Source: Ilex aquifolium
Lineage: Eukaryota > Streptophyta > Magnoliopsida > Aquifoliales > Aquifoliaceae
Assembly: GCA_951799425.1 (NCBI GenBank)
Contig: OX637402.1
Coordinates: 32,022,492 to 32,086,491, forward strand
Length of the DNA stretch: 64,000 bases
Direction of reading: 5' to 3'
Program-made: the position numbers and the translations under genes
Shown here: piece after piece, positions 10,387-21,090 of the stretch
Numbering within the stretch: position 1 is the stretch's first letter
Layout of the letters: the number at the start of each line of letters is the position of its first letter
The notes under the pieces: model-generated
Told to the model about the DNA's origin: nothing
The model's input: only the letters and a program-made list of their open reading frames with translations
The model's database searches: none

Positions 10387-11487
10387 TTAAGAATCAAACG
10401 AGAATGGAGGCTTCAAGAGATCATAAGGAGCCCAGAGAGCATCCAACGGGCATGGCCTGTTTGCGTCAAGTCGAGCCCATGGTTTACCTTTCCCACTCCA
10501 ATGCAAAAGACTCACCGGACCCGGATGTAAATCCCGGCAAAGCCCGCGAAAATTATCTCCCCCAAGACCATGTTGATTCCACCGGTAATTCACCGGAGCT
10601 ATCTTTCCGGCGAAAACAAGCAAAAATGGTGGCAATGAACCAAGTTCATAAATCCTCATTCTCTTCTGGAGCTCCATCCATTCTTCAATTTTGGTCGTAT
10701 AGTCACCCTCTCTCCATCGATCAAGATCGATCACCATAACACCTGTGTTAAAATAACAGGCTTTACGATTTGCGAAGGTTAATGATAGAGAAGGGTTTGA
10801 CCAGAAGGTCGGAGTAAAATAGGAGGTGAAGTTGGCATTGCAGTACTCGGGTGCAGCTAAAACTCTGTCGTCGTCGAGAGGGGTGGCGACGAGTTTGGCA
10901 ATGTCGTCGACGAGAACGAGGTCGGAGTCGAGGTAAACTATTTTGTTGACACAGAGAGGTAAAAGTTTGGCTAAGTAGCTGCGAGCATAGTTGAGAGGGC
11001 AGTCAAGGGCGGAGCGAATGGAGGTGGATATTAAGCCGGCGACGGCGGTGTCGTCGAAGGTGTAGAGGTGAAAGTTGAGGTAGGGGAAGGAGGTGGCGAT
11101 GGTGGCGCGTAGGATTGATGCGTTGGCGGAAGCGGAAATGACGAAGTGGAAGACGATGTTTTGAGGGCAGGAAGAGTGGTGAAGAACGGAGAGGATCGCC
11201 GCCATGGAGCCCCGGATGTAGGCGGTGTCGAGGGTCATCCCAACGTGGATGGCGTTGTCAGAGCAGAAGGTGTCGTCGGTGTCGCCATTGTTGGTTTCTC
11301 TGTCGTCTGTGTCGGTGAGGGAAGGGCATTGTGGGGAGTTGTAGAATTTTGGGGCTTGTCTGAATTGCTGTGAGATTGTGGTAGTAGGTATGGCAATGGC
11401 AGTTGCGGTGTTGGCAATTGTGATGGTGAAAAGGAGGCATACAATTACAAGGTAGGAAAGGAGGAGAGAGAGGAATCGTTTTGACAT
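10387..11487 (-). CDS. GATL: Galacturonosyltransferase-like (GATL) protein, glycosyltransferase family 8
   Basis: Intronless, 366 aa, the usual GATL size. A hydrophobic N-terminal segment (about residues 5-30) is a signal peptide or anchor, sending the protein to the ER/Golgi lumen. The GT8 catalytic domain spans about 75-345. The metal-binding DxD motif is YLDSDLV (DSD at 187-189), followed by [15 protein letters not shown] (244-258) and the GT8 signature HWSGKGKPW (329-337). GATLs act in cell-wall polysaccharide synthesis (xylan reducing-end sequence or pectin); the exact acceptor is not readable from sequence. The neighbouring PPR and RING genes match the context of Arabidopsis PARVUS/GATL1 (At1g19300), which suggests that member, but this is inference. 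All catalytic motifs are intact. Confidence 0.95.
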   Translation of the reverse strand: MSKRFLSLLLSYLVIVCLLFTITIANTATAIAIPTTTISQQFRQAPKFYNSPQCPSLTDTDDRETNNGDTDDTFCSDNAIHVGMTLDTAYIRGSMAAILSVLHHSSCPQNIVFHFVISASANASILRATIATSFPYLNFHLYTFDDTAVAGLISTSIRSALDCPLNYARSYLAKLLPLCVNKIVYLDSDLVLVDDIAKLVATPLDDDRVLAAPEYCNANFTSYFTPTFWSNPSLSLTFANRKACYFNTGVMVIDLDRWREGDYTTKIEEWMELQKRMRIYELGSLPPFLLVFAGKIAPVNYRWNQHGLGGDNFRGLCRDLHPGPVSLLHWSGKGKPWARLDANRPCPLDALWAPYDLLKPPFSFDS

Positions 11488-13594
11488 GCTGTGGCACTGT
11501 TAGATTTGGGAATGGGGGAAGACAATGGGTTTTTAAAGAGAGAGAGAGAGAGTTTAATTGAGTTAGAAGGCTTTTTTTTTTTTGTAAGGGTGGTAATGGT
11601 GTTATTTAAAACATTGAATCAATCAAACATTAAAATTTGTATTATTCGTGTTTGATACTAACCTGACTCATCTATTATTCAAGTTAATAGAATTTATGGG
11701 TTCGTGTTGAAAAATTGGCAATTCTAACCCGCTAATTTTAAATTGTGTTTATGCATTGTATCAGAAATTGTCACTCTTATATTTTTGGTCGAGAATGTGT
11801 TTTTTAAGAGTGTGCCACAATCACCAATAAATTAAAAGTATCAAATATTTAAAAAATTATAAAATATTTAGGAGAATCGAATTCAAAACATATGAAATAC
11901 ATAAGGTTCATTCTAAGAGTTAATTTAACAATATGAGATTAACCATGGAGTTTAAGTTTGATGTTTAAAAACACATTATTAATAAACAGGGTAATGTTAG
12001 ACCGATCACAATAATAGAACCAAAAATAAAATCTTAATTATGTATTATTGTCATAGTGAGTAGAATTTAAATTTTAAATAAATAAAATTAAGATAAAGAA
12101 TTTCAAAATCTTAATTATGTATTATTGTCATAGTGAGTAGAATTTAAATTTTTAATGAATAAAAATAAGTTAAAGGAATTTCTCTATATCAACATTGTAT
12201 TATTTGATTCTTATTATTTATAAGTAATATTATTCTAATAAATAAATGGGAGGGGCATAGCTGGAGGGCTGGCCGGACTTCAGGGCCACTTGGGGCTGCG
12301 TCAAGAATTTTCAAAGGGAAGTTGTTGGATTCAGACTGAGGTTCTAGACTGCAAATTTTGTTGTTTTTCTATCCTTTTGGCATGAGGACACCTATCCTTT
12401 CTCTCTCATGCTTTAGGCTCAAGTTATGAAGAGAAGCATATTATTGGTTACTACTACGAGCTCGAATATTCAGTCATCGTAATCTGAACAGGTTTAAAAT
12501 ATTTCTTGTAAAGAATAAATATTACTGACCTTTAAAAAGTATAAGAAATGTTAAACCTGATAAATTTGAATTATCAGAAATTAGACTTAATTACTCAACC
12601 GTCTTTTTAAGAGTTATTAAAGTTAGTGTTTGACATAATAGTCAATGTCTCCAGACCTTAAAATCATAATCTCTTCTATGTAATAGTGGCTGACCAAAAA
12701 AGAAAAAGGTTTGCGGCTTTAGCTTTTGAAATGGTTAAGGAGTGGGAAACCAAAAGCTTGTGCACTAAATCCATTTTTGCCATGTTAAGATTGTTTACTT
12801 ATGATATAAGTGTCGAGGGTTAGAGTCGCAGAAATAATTTTCATGTATCCATGATAAAACTGTACATGAGCGGCGACGTATAGTTCAGAAAATTGAGAAA
12901 AAGAAAAAGTGCGTAGAATCCGAATAGATATCAGGAAGTTGCTAAATCGAGTGGTGGTTGTACGGGAAAGAGTACCCCTCAGTTTCAAACTTGGATAGTC
13001 AATAGAGAATTGATTGGGAATGAATGCTGAAACAGATGGCTAAGGATAGGGTGAGGTCCCGCGGTGATGACTATTCAAATGGACGTGGTTGTTGATGCTT
13101 CATCATCAAAATTAATCGCACTCCATCTGTTTGTTGAAATGTCATAGTCGGTGAAAATTGTTCTTCAGCAGACTATCTTAGTCTTATGGGTAAGGAAACA
13201 GAAAATAAATTTGGTATGTCTTGATAACCAAGAGTACTCCATTACTTCAGGTGCAACAAATGGAAAATCCTACTCATGAAATAGCCAATCCAAAAAAGTA
13301 ATAAAAAAAATATAAATAGACAGTACTAAAAAGTTGCCAACAATGCATCGCAATGACCTATTTGGACAAATTTGATCCTTATTTTTCCCATTACCATAAA
13401 CCATACCAAGTCCTTTGTGTGTATTAGCCAGTAGTTCAACCAATAAATCTTTTGTGAAATTCAAATTTAGAATCTAGAGATGTAATAACTAAAATCCTAT
13501 CATTCGAACTACCTTAACGGGTTAATTTGATCCGTAGATCTATTATAGTTTGTGTCAATGCACCGATAAGGTGAAAGAAACACACACATCAACT
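11488..13594. other. Intergenic, GATL upstream region and beyond
   Basis: Upstream flank of the minus-strand GATL gene, with a GA microsatellite at about 11538-11551. A 77-bp direct duplication lies at about 12027-12175. The remaining open frames (for example on the minus strand at 12785-12988 and 13270-13464) match nothing recognised. Confidence 0.45.
12027..12175. repeat. Tandem duplication, 77-bp unit, two copies
   Basis: The block ATCTTAATTATGTATTATTG followed by TCATAGTGAGTAGAATTTAA starts at 12031 and again at 12108, nearly identical in both copies. Confidence 0.85.
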
Positions 13595-13804
13595 TCAAGG
13601 AATAACTCAAGTGGTAACAAAAATTAACTGTAGACTCAAACGTTTTGAGTTCGAAATTCCTTGGGATTAAACCATGAGGGATTTATTCCTCATAAATACC
13701 CTAGTTCCGGTGTAGATGACTTGTTTTTGACCAAATTAAAGAAAAAATTAATCTAGGTACATGTAAACTGGCTTAAACACTCTGCACGTTGAAAAAAAAA
13801 AAAA
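13595..13804 (+). mobile_element. tRNA-derived SINE, copy A
   Basis: An A-box-like AATAACTCAAGTGGTAAC and a B-box-like GAGTTCGAAATTCC stand in the order of a Pol III promoter. They are followed by the family body (CCTAGTTCCGGTGTAGATGA, TTGACCAAATTAAAGA, AACACTCTGC) and a poly(A) tail ending at 13804. Copies with the same body lie near 26080, 28500, 36888 and 44872. The flanks share AACACACA but a clean target duplication is not clear. Confidence 0.72.
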
Positions 13805-15316
13805 GTAACACACAGTTACATGAATGGTTTCTTTTTAGAGGTTGATTCTTGCAATTAATTAACATTCTTTTCCACTCCCAATCAAATGACAGCCCCTTAT
13901 GCCTTGATTGTATACTGAATTAATTACTTCTATAAGTGATTTGTGAACTGATAAATAATGGGTCTTTGAGTAATTAACTGATCAAATTAGGAACTTATAA
14001 TAAAACAAAACACAAAATAGAAATTTGTAGTCTTATATCTCAAATAACTAGAAGTTGATCTAAGAGTCCATAACATAGGTCAAAATATCAACCAATACTA
14101 ATAATATGAGTTGATCAAATCGTATCGTTATCGGCATCTTAAGATCCAAGACTATTTCACTTTACATATATATCTCACATGACTCAGTCGCGTTGTTTGA
14201 GATGTCTCTGAGTAAACTCGATTCAATGAGTTATTATCACCGAATCGGTTAATACCATTCCGCAATATCACATTTCAACATAAATCTCTTTGTCGTATCC
14301 AAAAAAATTTTTAGTTGTATCTGTCGGTGTTGTTCTACAATATCCTAACTGATGCGTCTTAGAGCCCCTTAAGTCAATAATAATTAATACTGTGACCTTG
14401 AACCGTGGTTCCTAAATGTCAAACATTGTTGGCATTAGAAAATTCAGACTCATTATTATATCTAGAAGATACAAGCAATTCAATATTTCTCAAGTGGGAA
14501 ATCTCTTAGTCTCGGTCGTTTTACATTCTCATTGTTGAGTGTCCTGGGCAAGGACACACTGACGGGACGATGAAAGTGCCGAGTAGTTTCCCTTATTTCA
14601 ACAACTGCAAAACTATGGAATGGTGTAAGGGCAAAGCACAAAGAAAGTAGAAGATAAGATCATGGACATTCACTGTTATTGTAGTCGCCGACATATGACC
14701 CATACAACCCTTACAAAGTGGGTCAGGAACGCCTTGAAAGTCAGCTTAGTATTTGAATCCAGCACATGGTTTAATCTTTGTCACCATGCTAGCTAGTCGT
14801 CTTTCTATTTGTAGAACAATGTGCATACAGTGCAAGTTGAAACTCTTTATTAGGTGGAGGACCCATTCACAGTTGTTTATATTTAGATTTGTATCGTATC
14901 AAGTTTGTGTATAACTTGTGATTACGTTTTGACGGGTCTGCCAAGATGGAGTAACAGAAGATAAAGACCTTCAAAGTCTTAAAAGAACGCTCTTCTGGCT
15001 GCTTCTGCTTTCAAGAAACTTCTTATTTCAATCTTCAAATCCCACAACCCAACAAACCCCACCTTCCCCCTCCCAACCAAAAAACATAAAGATTGTTGGA
15101 TTCATTTGTATACACGTAAGATTTTTTACACTGTCCTACAAGATTAATCTCTTTAATAGGGTTCGAAAGAAATAAGATAAACAATCTTATCACTACTGAT
15201 TCTCGAACTTAAAACTCACCCACAAAAAAAAGCACGACATATATATGAGTTTTTCTATAAGCTAATAACCCTAGGCGGATGCCCTTCCCAACTTTTGTTC
15301 AAACTAAAGTCATTTA
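13805..15316. other. Intergenic region
   Basis: No gene, RNA or intact element recognised. Sequence is AT-rich with moderate complexity. Short frames only. Confidence 0.4.
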
Positions 15317-15757
15317 GGCATGTTTGGTATGTTTGTTGGGAGGGGTTTGAATTGAATTGTCCAAACCCGGGTTTGACCCAAAAATGGGATTCAAAGATGA
15401 GATTCAACATTCAATACTGTCTATACTCATGTTTGGTATGCGCAGGGATATATGATTATTATGATAATATATTTGTATTTAAATGACTATTTTACCCCTT
15501 AACCAATTTGTATATATAAGGTATATAAGATATATGGGAGTATAAATGTCATTGTATGTTAAACCCCTTAACCCCCATATGAACCCCCCCCCCCCCCCCC
15601 CTTGGGTTTCATGAAACCCAAGTATGTGGGTTTCATGACCGGGCCATCCAACAGGCTAAATATGGGTTTTCAAACCCTAGGCTAAATATGGGTTTAAGGG
15701 ATTTATTCCCCAACCCACAATTCAAATCCCTCCCAAACCATCGTACCAAACAGCCCC
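15317..15757. mobile_element. MITE-like element with about 45-bp inverted termini
   Basis: The left end GGCATGTTTGGTATGTTTGT runs on into GGGAGGGGTTTGAATTG. The right end, read inward, is GGGGCTGTTTGGTACGATGG followed by TTTGGGAGGGATTTGAATTG. The termini resemble Tourist/hAT-like MITEs (GGGGCTGTTTGG). The flanks are TTTA on the left and TAAG on the right, so no unambiguous target duplication can be assigned and the superfamily is uncertain. An interior poly-C tract (about 15584-15601) is followed by a small hairpin (GGGTTTCATGAAACCC). Confidence 0.6.
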
Positions 15758-15830
15758 TAAGAGGCATCATCAGAATACAAGGACTGTGGTCCATGTGGTA
15801 CTCTATTAAACTAAATCAGAGCAACCCACC

Positions 15831-16015
15831 ATGCAGCCTATGAACTGGACTGCAATAGCAACCCTCTGGGTCAGAAGGAAACCTAAATAGTTAAGAACGG
15901 ATCACAAAGTTTCTAGTATCGTATTCTATTCACAGCTACCACCTCAATGTAGCCTATGGACTGGATTGGAAGGCAACCCTTCAGCCTGAAAGAACCTAAC
16001 TATTTAAGGACTAAA
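15831..16015. repeat. Diverged 116-bp direct duplication
   Basis: ATGCAGCCTATGAACTGGAC at 15831 and ATGTAGCCTATGGACTGGAT at 15947 open two related blocks. Both continue with ..CAACCCT..AGCCTGAAAG or its variant and AACCTAA.TA.TTAAG. Divergence is substantial, so this is an old duplication. Confidence 0.55.
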
Positions 16016-16900
16016 TCCGGCGAAACCCCCTGTTACTATATTCTTAATTAAACAGAACTTTCAGTTTACAAAACGTTTGGTAACAGGTTCACAGTAGAGA
16101 ATTTTTGGGATGAGGCTTTCTTTTTGCAAATTCCAGTTTCACTCATGTGCACAGACCAACGATTTTGATTTGAAAAGGGAATGGCTAGCCTGTACAGACA
16201 TCTCTTTAAGCATAAGTGTTCACCACCACAGCCCTAGTTCCGGTGACGTCTAGTAAGCTCACTAAGGGATCGAATCCACCAAAGACTAAAAGAGGTCCAC
16301 AGTGCAACCGTCTTAAACAGAAGTGTTCTCTTAAGTAACATTAGGCAACCACAGGTATGGTGATTCCAGCCGGGGGTTCAGGAATCAAGTCTATGTCTGG
16401 ACGTGTCCGGAACCCAGCTAAGGGCTGGGTCGCCAGTAATACTATTTTGGCCACGCAGTTCATAAAAACCTGTATCTTTAACAATCCTCTCCTAAAATTC
16501 TTAGCAATTATCAACACTGCAATATTTAGGTCCTGCATTGGAACACGGTCACACTAGCTTGCAATGCCACACTAACTCCAGCACAATTACGGTCTTAATA
16601 GAGAGTTATAGGGTGAATGTGATCAGGCATGTCTTAAAATGTAACCACCGATAAGCATTTGTAAATTTTTGTAGTCACAGCACATCTTGCTGCAAGTGCA
16701 ACAACATGCATTATTGGAAGAAACAAAATTCTGTCGTTCTCTTGATTACACAACCAAAAAGGATATAAACAGTGAGCTGCTAGTATGCACCTTTGAAGGA
16801 ATCACAGAGCATACACCTTACATAATCTTACAAAAAGGGCTCTTGAAGAGCCGCAAAAAAAAATAAATTAATTATATCAATATATATTCATGATCATCTA
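16016..16900. other. Intergenic region of unusual, less AT-rich composition
   Basis: Composition is more mixed than in the neighbouring spacers, and there are short open frames on both strands at 16341-16557. No protein family is recognised. It could be a decayed transcribed sequence. There is not enough evidence to call a gene. Confidence 0.3.
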
Positions 16901-17541
16901 AAAAGGTAACTTGCTCCAACAAATAAAGAAAGAAAATGCCACTCCATTTTATGCAAAAACAAAATCTCAGCCATCAAACAGGCCAAGCCACAACTATATG
17001 TAACATCCAAAACATATAATTTCAACCCATCTGATACACAAAAGACAATGATTAAAGCTAAAACTCTGACTATAAAAAACCAGATTAACCAACACAGACA
17101 AAAAGGAAAAAATCCCAACTTGACCAACGTCATACCGGCAACCCATGTGCTAGATAGACGAGTCTTGGGAATTCTGGGGCCCCAAGCTCTCTTAAAGTAG
17201 AGGATCCAATCATCCAGGAAAAAAGGTAACTTGTTTCAACAAATCAAGAAAGAAAATGCCACTCCATTTTATGCAAAAACAAAATCTCAGCCATCAAACA
17301 GGCCAAGCCACAACTATATGTAACATCCAAAACATATAATTTCAACCCATCTGATACACAAAAGACAATGATTAAAGCTAAAACTCTGACTATAAAAAGC
17401 CAGATTAACCAACACAGACAAAAAGGAAAAAATCCCAACTTGGCCAACGTTCATACCGGCAACCCATGTGCTAGATAGATGAGTCTTGGGAATTCTGGGG
17501 CCCCAAGCTCTCTTAAAGTAGAGGATCAAATCATCCAGGAT
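16901..17541. repeat. Recent 320-bp tandem duplication
   Basis: AAAAGGTAACTTG starts at 16901 and again at 17221. The two 320-bp copies differ at only a handful of positions (for example TTGCTCCAAC versus TTGTTTCAAC, and one T insertion in CAACGTTCATACC). The repeat contains a GGGGCCCC palindrome. Its minus-strand reading produces paired hydrophobic open frames that are echoes of the duplication. It lies beyond the 3' end of the minus-strand RING gene. Confidence 0.92.
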
Positions 17542-18273
17542 GAAGTTTCTAACTGAAAGCCATAGTTGGACCAGTTGTCCAGTAAACGAAAAACAGCAAA
17601 GGTTCACTAAGTACCTCAGAACTTGACAACAACAAATGGAAACACAATGCTTCATGGTCCCGTCTGCAAGCTCCCTGTTCACATTGCTATAGCTCTATAG
17701 TTTCCAAGCAACAAATCTAAGCACCTAATTATACAGCTACAGTCATGAAAAATGATCAAAAAGAAGGCATCCTTTAAGGGCTATATACTTCATATCCCTA
17801 CGATTCCTTCATGCATCCAATGGAAGTTGAGCCTCTATTTAGGACTTTAAGGACTGATAGTAGGATTGGAGATCCAAAATATATTGAGGTTACTTTCTTA
17901 ACTATAAGATTCTATGCACTCAACATATGTTCAACTTCAACGGCCTGTCAATTAACACAAATATCTCCATTAAAGAGTCACATAACCTATGAGGTTTTAA
18001 CCTGTGTCTGTGTGAGTGTGAGTGTGCGTGTGTGTGAATGTGAGAGAGAGAGACAGACAGACAAGTTAGATTTCATATACAAGTTGAGATAATAGAAGCT
18101 ACATAAGATAAAAAAAAAATGTCATGGGAACAATTTTCTCAACCACCAAGGTGGGTGGGTGATGAGGGATGATAAAGAAAAGGTAGGCACGAAATGATCC
18201 AATATTAACAACAGGAACGGGGATGAAATCCTAGATACTCGTAAGCAATTTGGGCTCCGGTAGCGAGTTTACC
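17542..18273. other. 3' flank of the RING gene
   Basis: No gene recognised. A short TG/GA-rich simple repeat lies at about 18003-18060. The bases just beyond 18274 are the probable 3'UTR of the minus-strand RING gene. Confidence 0.45.
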
Positions 18274-18993
18274 TCACGACCAAATTAAAGCAAAGATCAC
18301 ACCCATGCCAACTATCAAAAACAGCATCTTCAGCAAGTAATCAGCCTGCTGCTGTTGACTTCTGTGCTGAGGGAATCCATGAGCATAACCTCCATGAAAC
18401 GCATTAGAATGTCCATAAGGAAAACCAGCAGCTGTTCTATACATGGTAGTATCAGGAAATCCATGCACTTGAACGTTAAACATGTTTAACGATGGCATGA
18501 GACCACCAATCGCCGCTGCTAATGTGAAGCTCCCAAACCTCGCAGATGCCACAGGAGGAAATCCACCCAATCCCCGCCTGAATCCAAACCCTTGTTGGGA
18601 AAAAGGGTTTGTATCTGGGGGAGGAGCAGGAGCCGTTTCTGGTCTTTGCCCAGCTGGACGGTGTGGAATTTCAACACCAGGAACCGACTTAGACCTTGGG
18701 TCAGTTGAGTTCTTTCCCCGGCCATACAGAGGAACCAACTTCTGCTCCTCAATAAGAGCCTTACAAACAGGGCATTCTTGGGAACGAGAATGAATGTGAA
18801 GCCATTTGTAAAGGCAAGGCCAGCAAAAGAGGTGACCACAGAGAGTCACAATTGGGTCTTGAGCTAAGTCGAAGCAAATATTGCACTCAAAATTACCAGC
18901 ATCACTGTTGTTGTTATTATTATTATTACTACTGCTCGAACAAGAAGGGTTCTGTGGCGGCCTCCATGTTGATTCCCCAAACCCACTCGCCAT
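18274..18993 (-). CDS. RMA-type E3 ubiquitin ligase, RING-HC, C-terminal membrane anchor
   Basis: 239 aa in a single coding exon. A poly-Asn tract (22-29) precedes a C3HC4 RING finger whose ligands are visible: C37, C40, C52, H54, C57, C60, C74 and C77 (FECNICFDLAQDPIVTLCGH..FCWPC..W..ECPVCKA). A Pro/Gly/Phe-rich linker follows, then a hydrophobic tail (about 219-238, LLKMLFLIVGMGVIFALIWS) that would anchor the protein by its C-terminus. This layout matches the RMA/RNF5/RNF185 group, which sits in the ER membrane and ubiquitinates membrane and misfolded ER proteins. Upstream on the same strand, GG at 19490/19489 is a good splice donor (AAAG|GTAAGT) and TTTTTTAG at 19004 an acceptor. A 486-bp intron (19004-19489) therefore splits the 5'UTR just 10 nt before the ATG. 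By neighbours it recalls Arabidopsis At1g19310. Confidence 0.93.
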   Translation of the reverse strand: MASGFGESTWRPPQNPSCSSSSNNNNNNNSDAGNFECNICFDLAQDPIVTLCGHLFCWPCLYKWLHIHSRSQECPVCKALIEEQKLVPLYGRGKNSTDPRSKSVPGVEIPHRPAGQRPETAPAPPPDTNPFSQQGFGFRRGLGGFPPVASARFGSFTLAAAIGGLMPSLNMFNVQVHGFPDTTMYRTAAGFPYGHSNAFHGGYAHGFPQHRSQQQQADYLLKMLFLIVGMGVIFALIWS

Positions 18994-19003
18994 CTTTCGA
19001 TCC

Positions 19004-19489
19004 CTAAAAAATCAATGCCCTAGAAATGAAATAAACTCTAAATTAAAGCCAGCCACAAGAACTACACAACTTACAGAAATAAAAAGTAATCACATATTCA
19101 AACTACAAGCACCAAGATATCAATTTCAACATAGCCTTGTCACTGTTAACTTAATATAAAAAATCAAAAATATAATCTCAATTAAACAATTCCATCCAGT
19201 TATACCCAATCAAAATATGAAAACCTAACGGGTAAAGCCAATCTATCACGTAACCAGGATGAATAAAGACTCCATACCCAGCAAAATTTCTAAGCTTTGA
19301 TAATGAGCTTTACTAAATACGGTCAAACAAAGCAAATTCAACTACGAAGAGTCCAAGCTATAATGCAGTTAACGTACGTCTGTGAAGGGAAAAATGTATT
19401 GGAGAAGGGAAAGATAAAATTCGACACCCAAAGCAATAAGGAAACTTGATTCCATGGAAGAATAATTTGGGGGTAGAGAAATCACTTAC
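19004..19489 (-). other. Predicted 5'UTR intron of the RMA-type RING gene
   Basis: The minus-strand donor is CCAAAG|GTAAGT (exon ends at 19490) and the acceptor is TTTTTTAG|GGATCGAAAG (exon resumes at 19003). The ATG follows at 18993. The signals fit the GT-AG consensus; no transcript evidence is available here. Confidence 0.65.
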
Positions 19490-19875
19490 CTTTGGATGAG
19501 AGAGATTGAACAAGCGACCGACCGGGCACCGACGTATCGTTCGATCGATCAATCCCCGAGTCAAAATCAGAAGGTGAGAGAAGTAAATCTCTCCAACTGG
19601 AAATAGAATTCTCGCAAGATTCGAAGAGGAAAATGCGAGGAAATTTCAAGGGATACTTTAGGGTTTGGGAAACACTTTTCAAAGGTCCAGCTGGCATTAT
19701 TCTATTGGATTCGCCACGTTAGAATTTCTGAGTGTAGGAGATCTGATGACAAATTTGATTCCGATGCCCGAATGCTGTTGAAGTCTAACCGCAACTCATG
19801 CGATTAAGAGGAACGGCAACGTTTCGGCAAACAAAAGATAAAGAAGTAATTTAGTTCAACGACGTCGTACAAGAC

Positions 19876-20040
19876 TAACCTTATTCTAAATAATCTAAGT
19901 TCAAAATCAATTATTCGGATCACTTTTTTGACACGATACCACGAAAGTGCATAACCTTATTCTAAATAATCTAAGTTCAAAATCAATTATTCGGATCACT
20001 TTTTTGACACGATACCACGAAAGTGCGTAACCTTATTCTA
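19876..20040. repeat. 76-bp tandem repeat, about 2.2 copies
   Basis: TAACCTTATTCTAAATAATC begins at 19876 and 19952, and again in truncated form at 20028. The first two copies differ by one base near their end (CATAAC versus CGTAAC). It lies upstream of the RING gene. Confidence 0.9.
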
Positions 20041-21090
20041 AAAAAAAAAAAAAACTGTTTTCATCCTTCTACAATGAAAAATTTAAAGAACTAGTTTTTT
20101 GTTTTATCATCATGTTTGTAGTGATGTCAATCTTCTCTATTCTCGTAACAAGGGAGTCTCTTTTAGTCAAGGTCCATTAGAACTGTTGTTACAAAATAAA
20201 CTCCAAATACATGTAATTATTCGTTAAATATAAATATTTACTTAAATTCAAGAATTATCAACAAACATCAAACTCAAAATATTTAAGTTTACAGCCATAC
20301 CAAAATCTAACTCACACCACAATGGTCTTTGGATATGATCTTCAACAACGGATGCATTTCCGTATAGCTAAACGAAGGTCACCAAAATGCAAAAAAAAAA
20401 AAAAAAAACCACTTGAATGTTGCAAGTCTAAGATAAAATCAACCATACATACTTGCTTTTTATTAGGAGTACATTTCTCTTGTATGTAGTGTGAATGGTA
20501 GAGGGTCTAGAGGCTTCTAGAATTTTAGAAAAGTCCAATGCGTATTCAATTTGTAATTCTATTGCCCCGATGACCATTATATATATAATTATAAAGATAA
20601 CTTAGACGAAATATACAAATGGACTTGACACCATCTATTAATAATTTAATACACAGATAATAAAATGGGTTTGATTAATAAACACGAAGACTCAATTCCC
20701 ACCCCCTTATGCCCATTAGACTTCTTCTCTCTCAAAGTGAACAATCTTCACTTGAATCTCCGTCGTGTATGGTGTGAATGTAATGTGCACGACAGAGAGT
20801 ACTGCCCATTATTCAATTGATTTGATTCAAAATTTCTAGAACTTACATCTCCCTTGTACTTCTATTATCTTCCAAGGTTTATCTATCTGTAATTCTAGAA
20901 AGCAACTTGCCGGCTCAAAGATTTTAGTCAAATGCTACCCTACCCTCTTATTTTCCAAGAATCATTTCAAAGATGGAAAGATCATATATTCTTCTTGAGA
21001 CTCCATAACCAAATCAACAACTTTTTTTGTTGGGTACTGTGATCAAACCCTTGAAATATACCCCATTGCCAAACCAAAACCATTAATTTC
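20041..21090. other. Intergenic, upstream of the ELO-like gene
   Basis: AT-rich, with poly-A runs at about 20040-20054 and 20390-20408. No gene recognised. The last 200 bp should include the promoter and 5'UTR of the ELO-like gene, but no convincing TATA box was fixed. Confidence 0.4.

Noticed and set aside
10077..10739. 220-codon plus-strand open frame overlapping the GATL gene
   Set aside because: It runs antisense to a gene with clear GT8 motifs, contains an (AG)n-derived RERERERE stretch and has no domain.
16894..17682. Three similar minus-strand frames (60-122 codons, hydrophobic)
   Set aside because: They repeat because of the 320-bp tandem duplication. No family recognised and no conserved start context. 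Kept as a repeat only.
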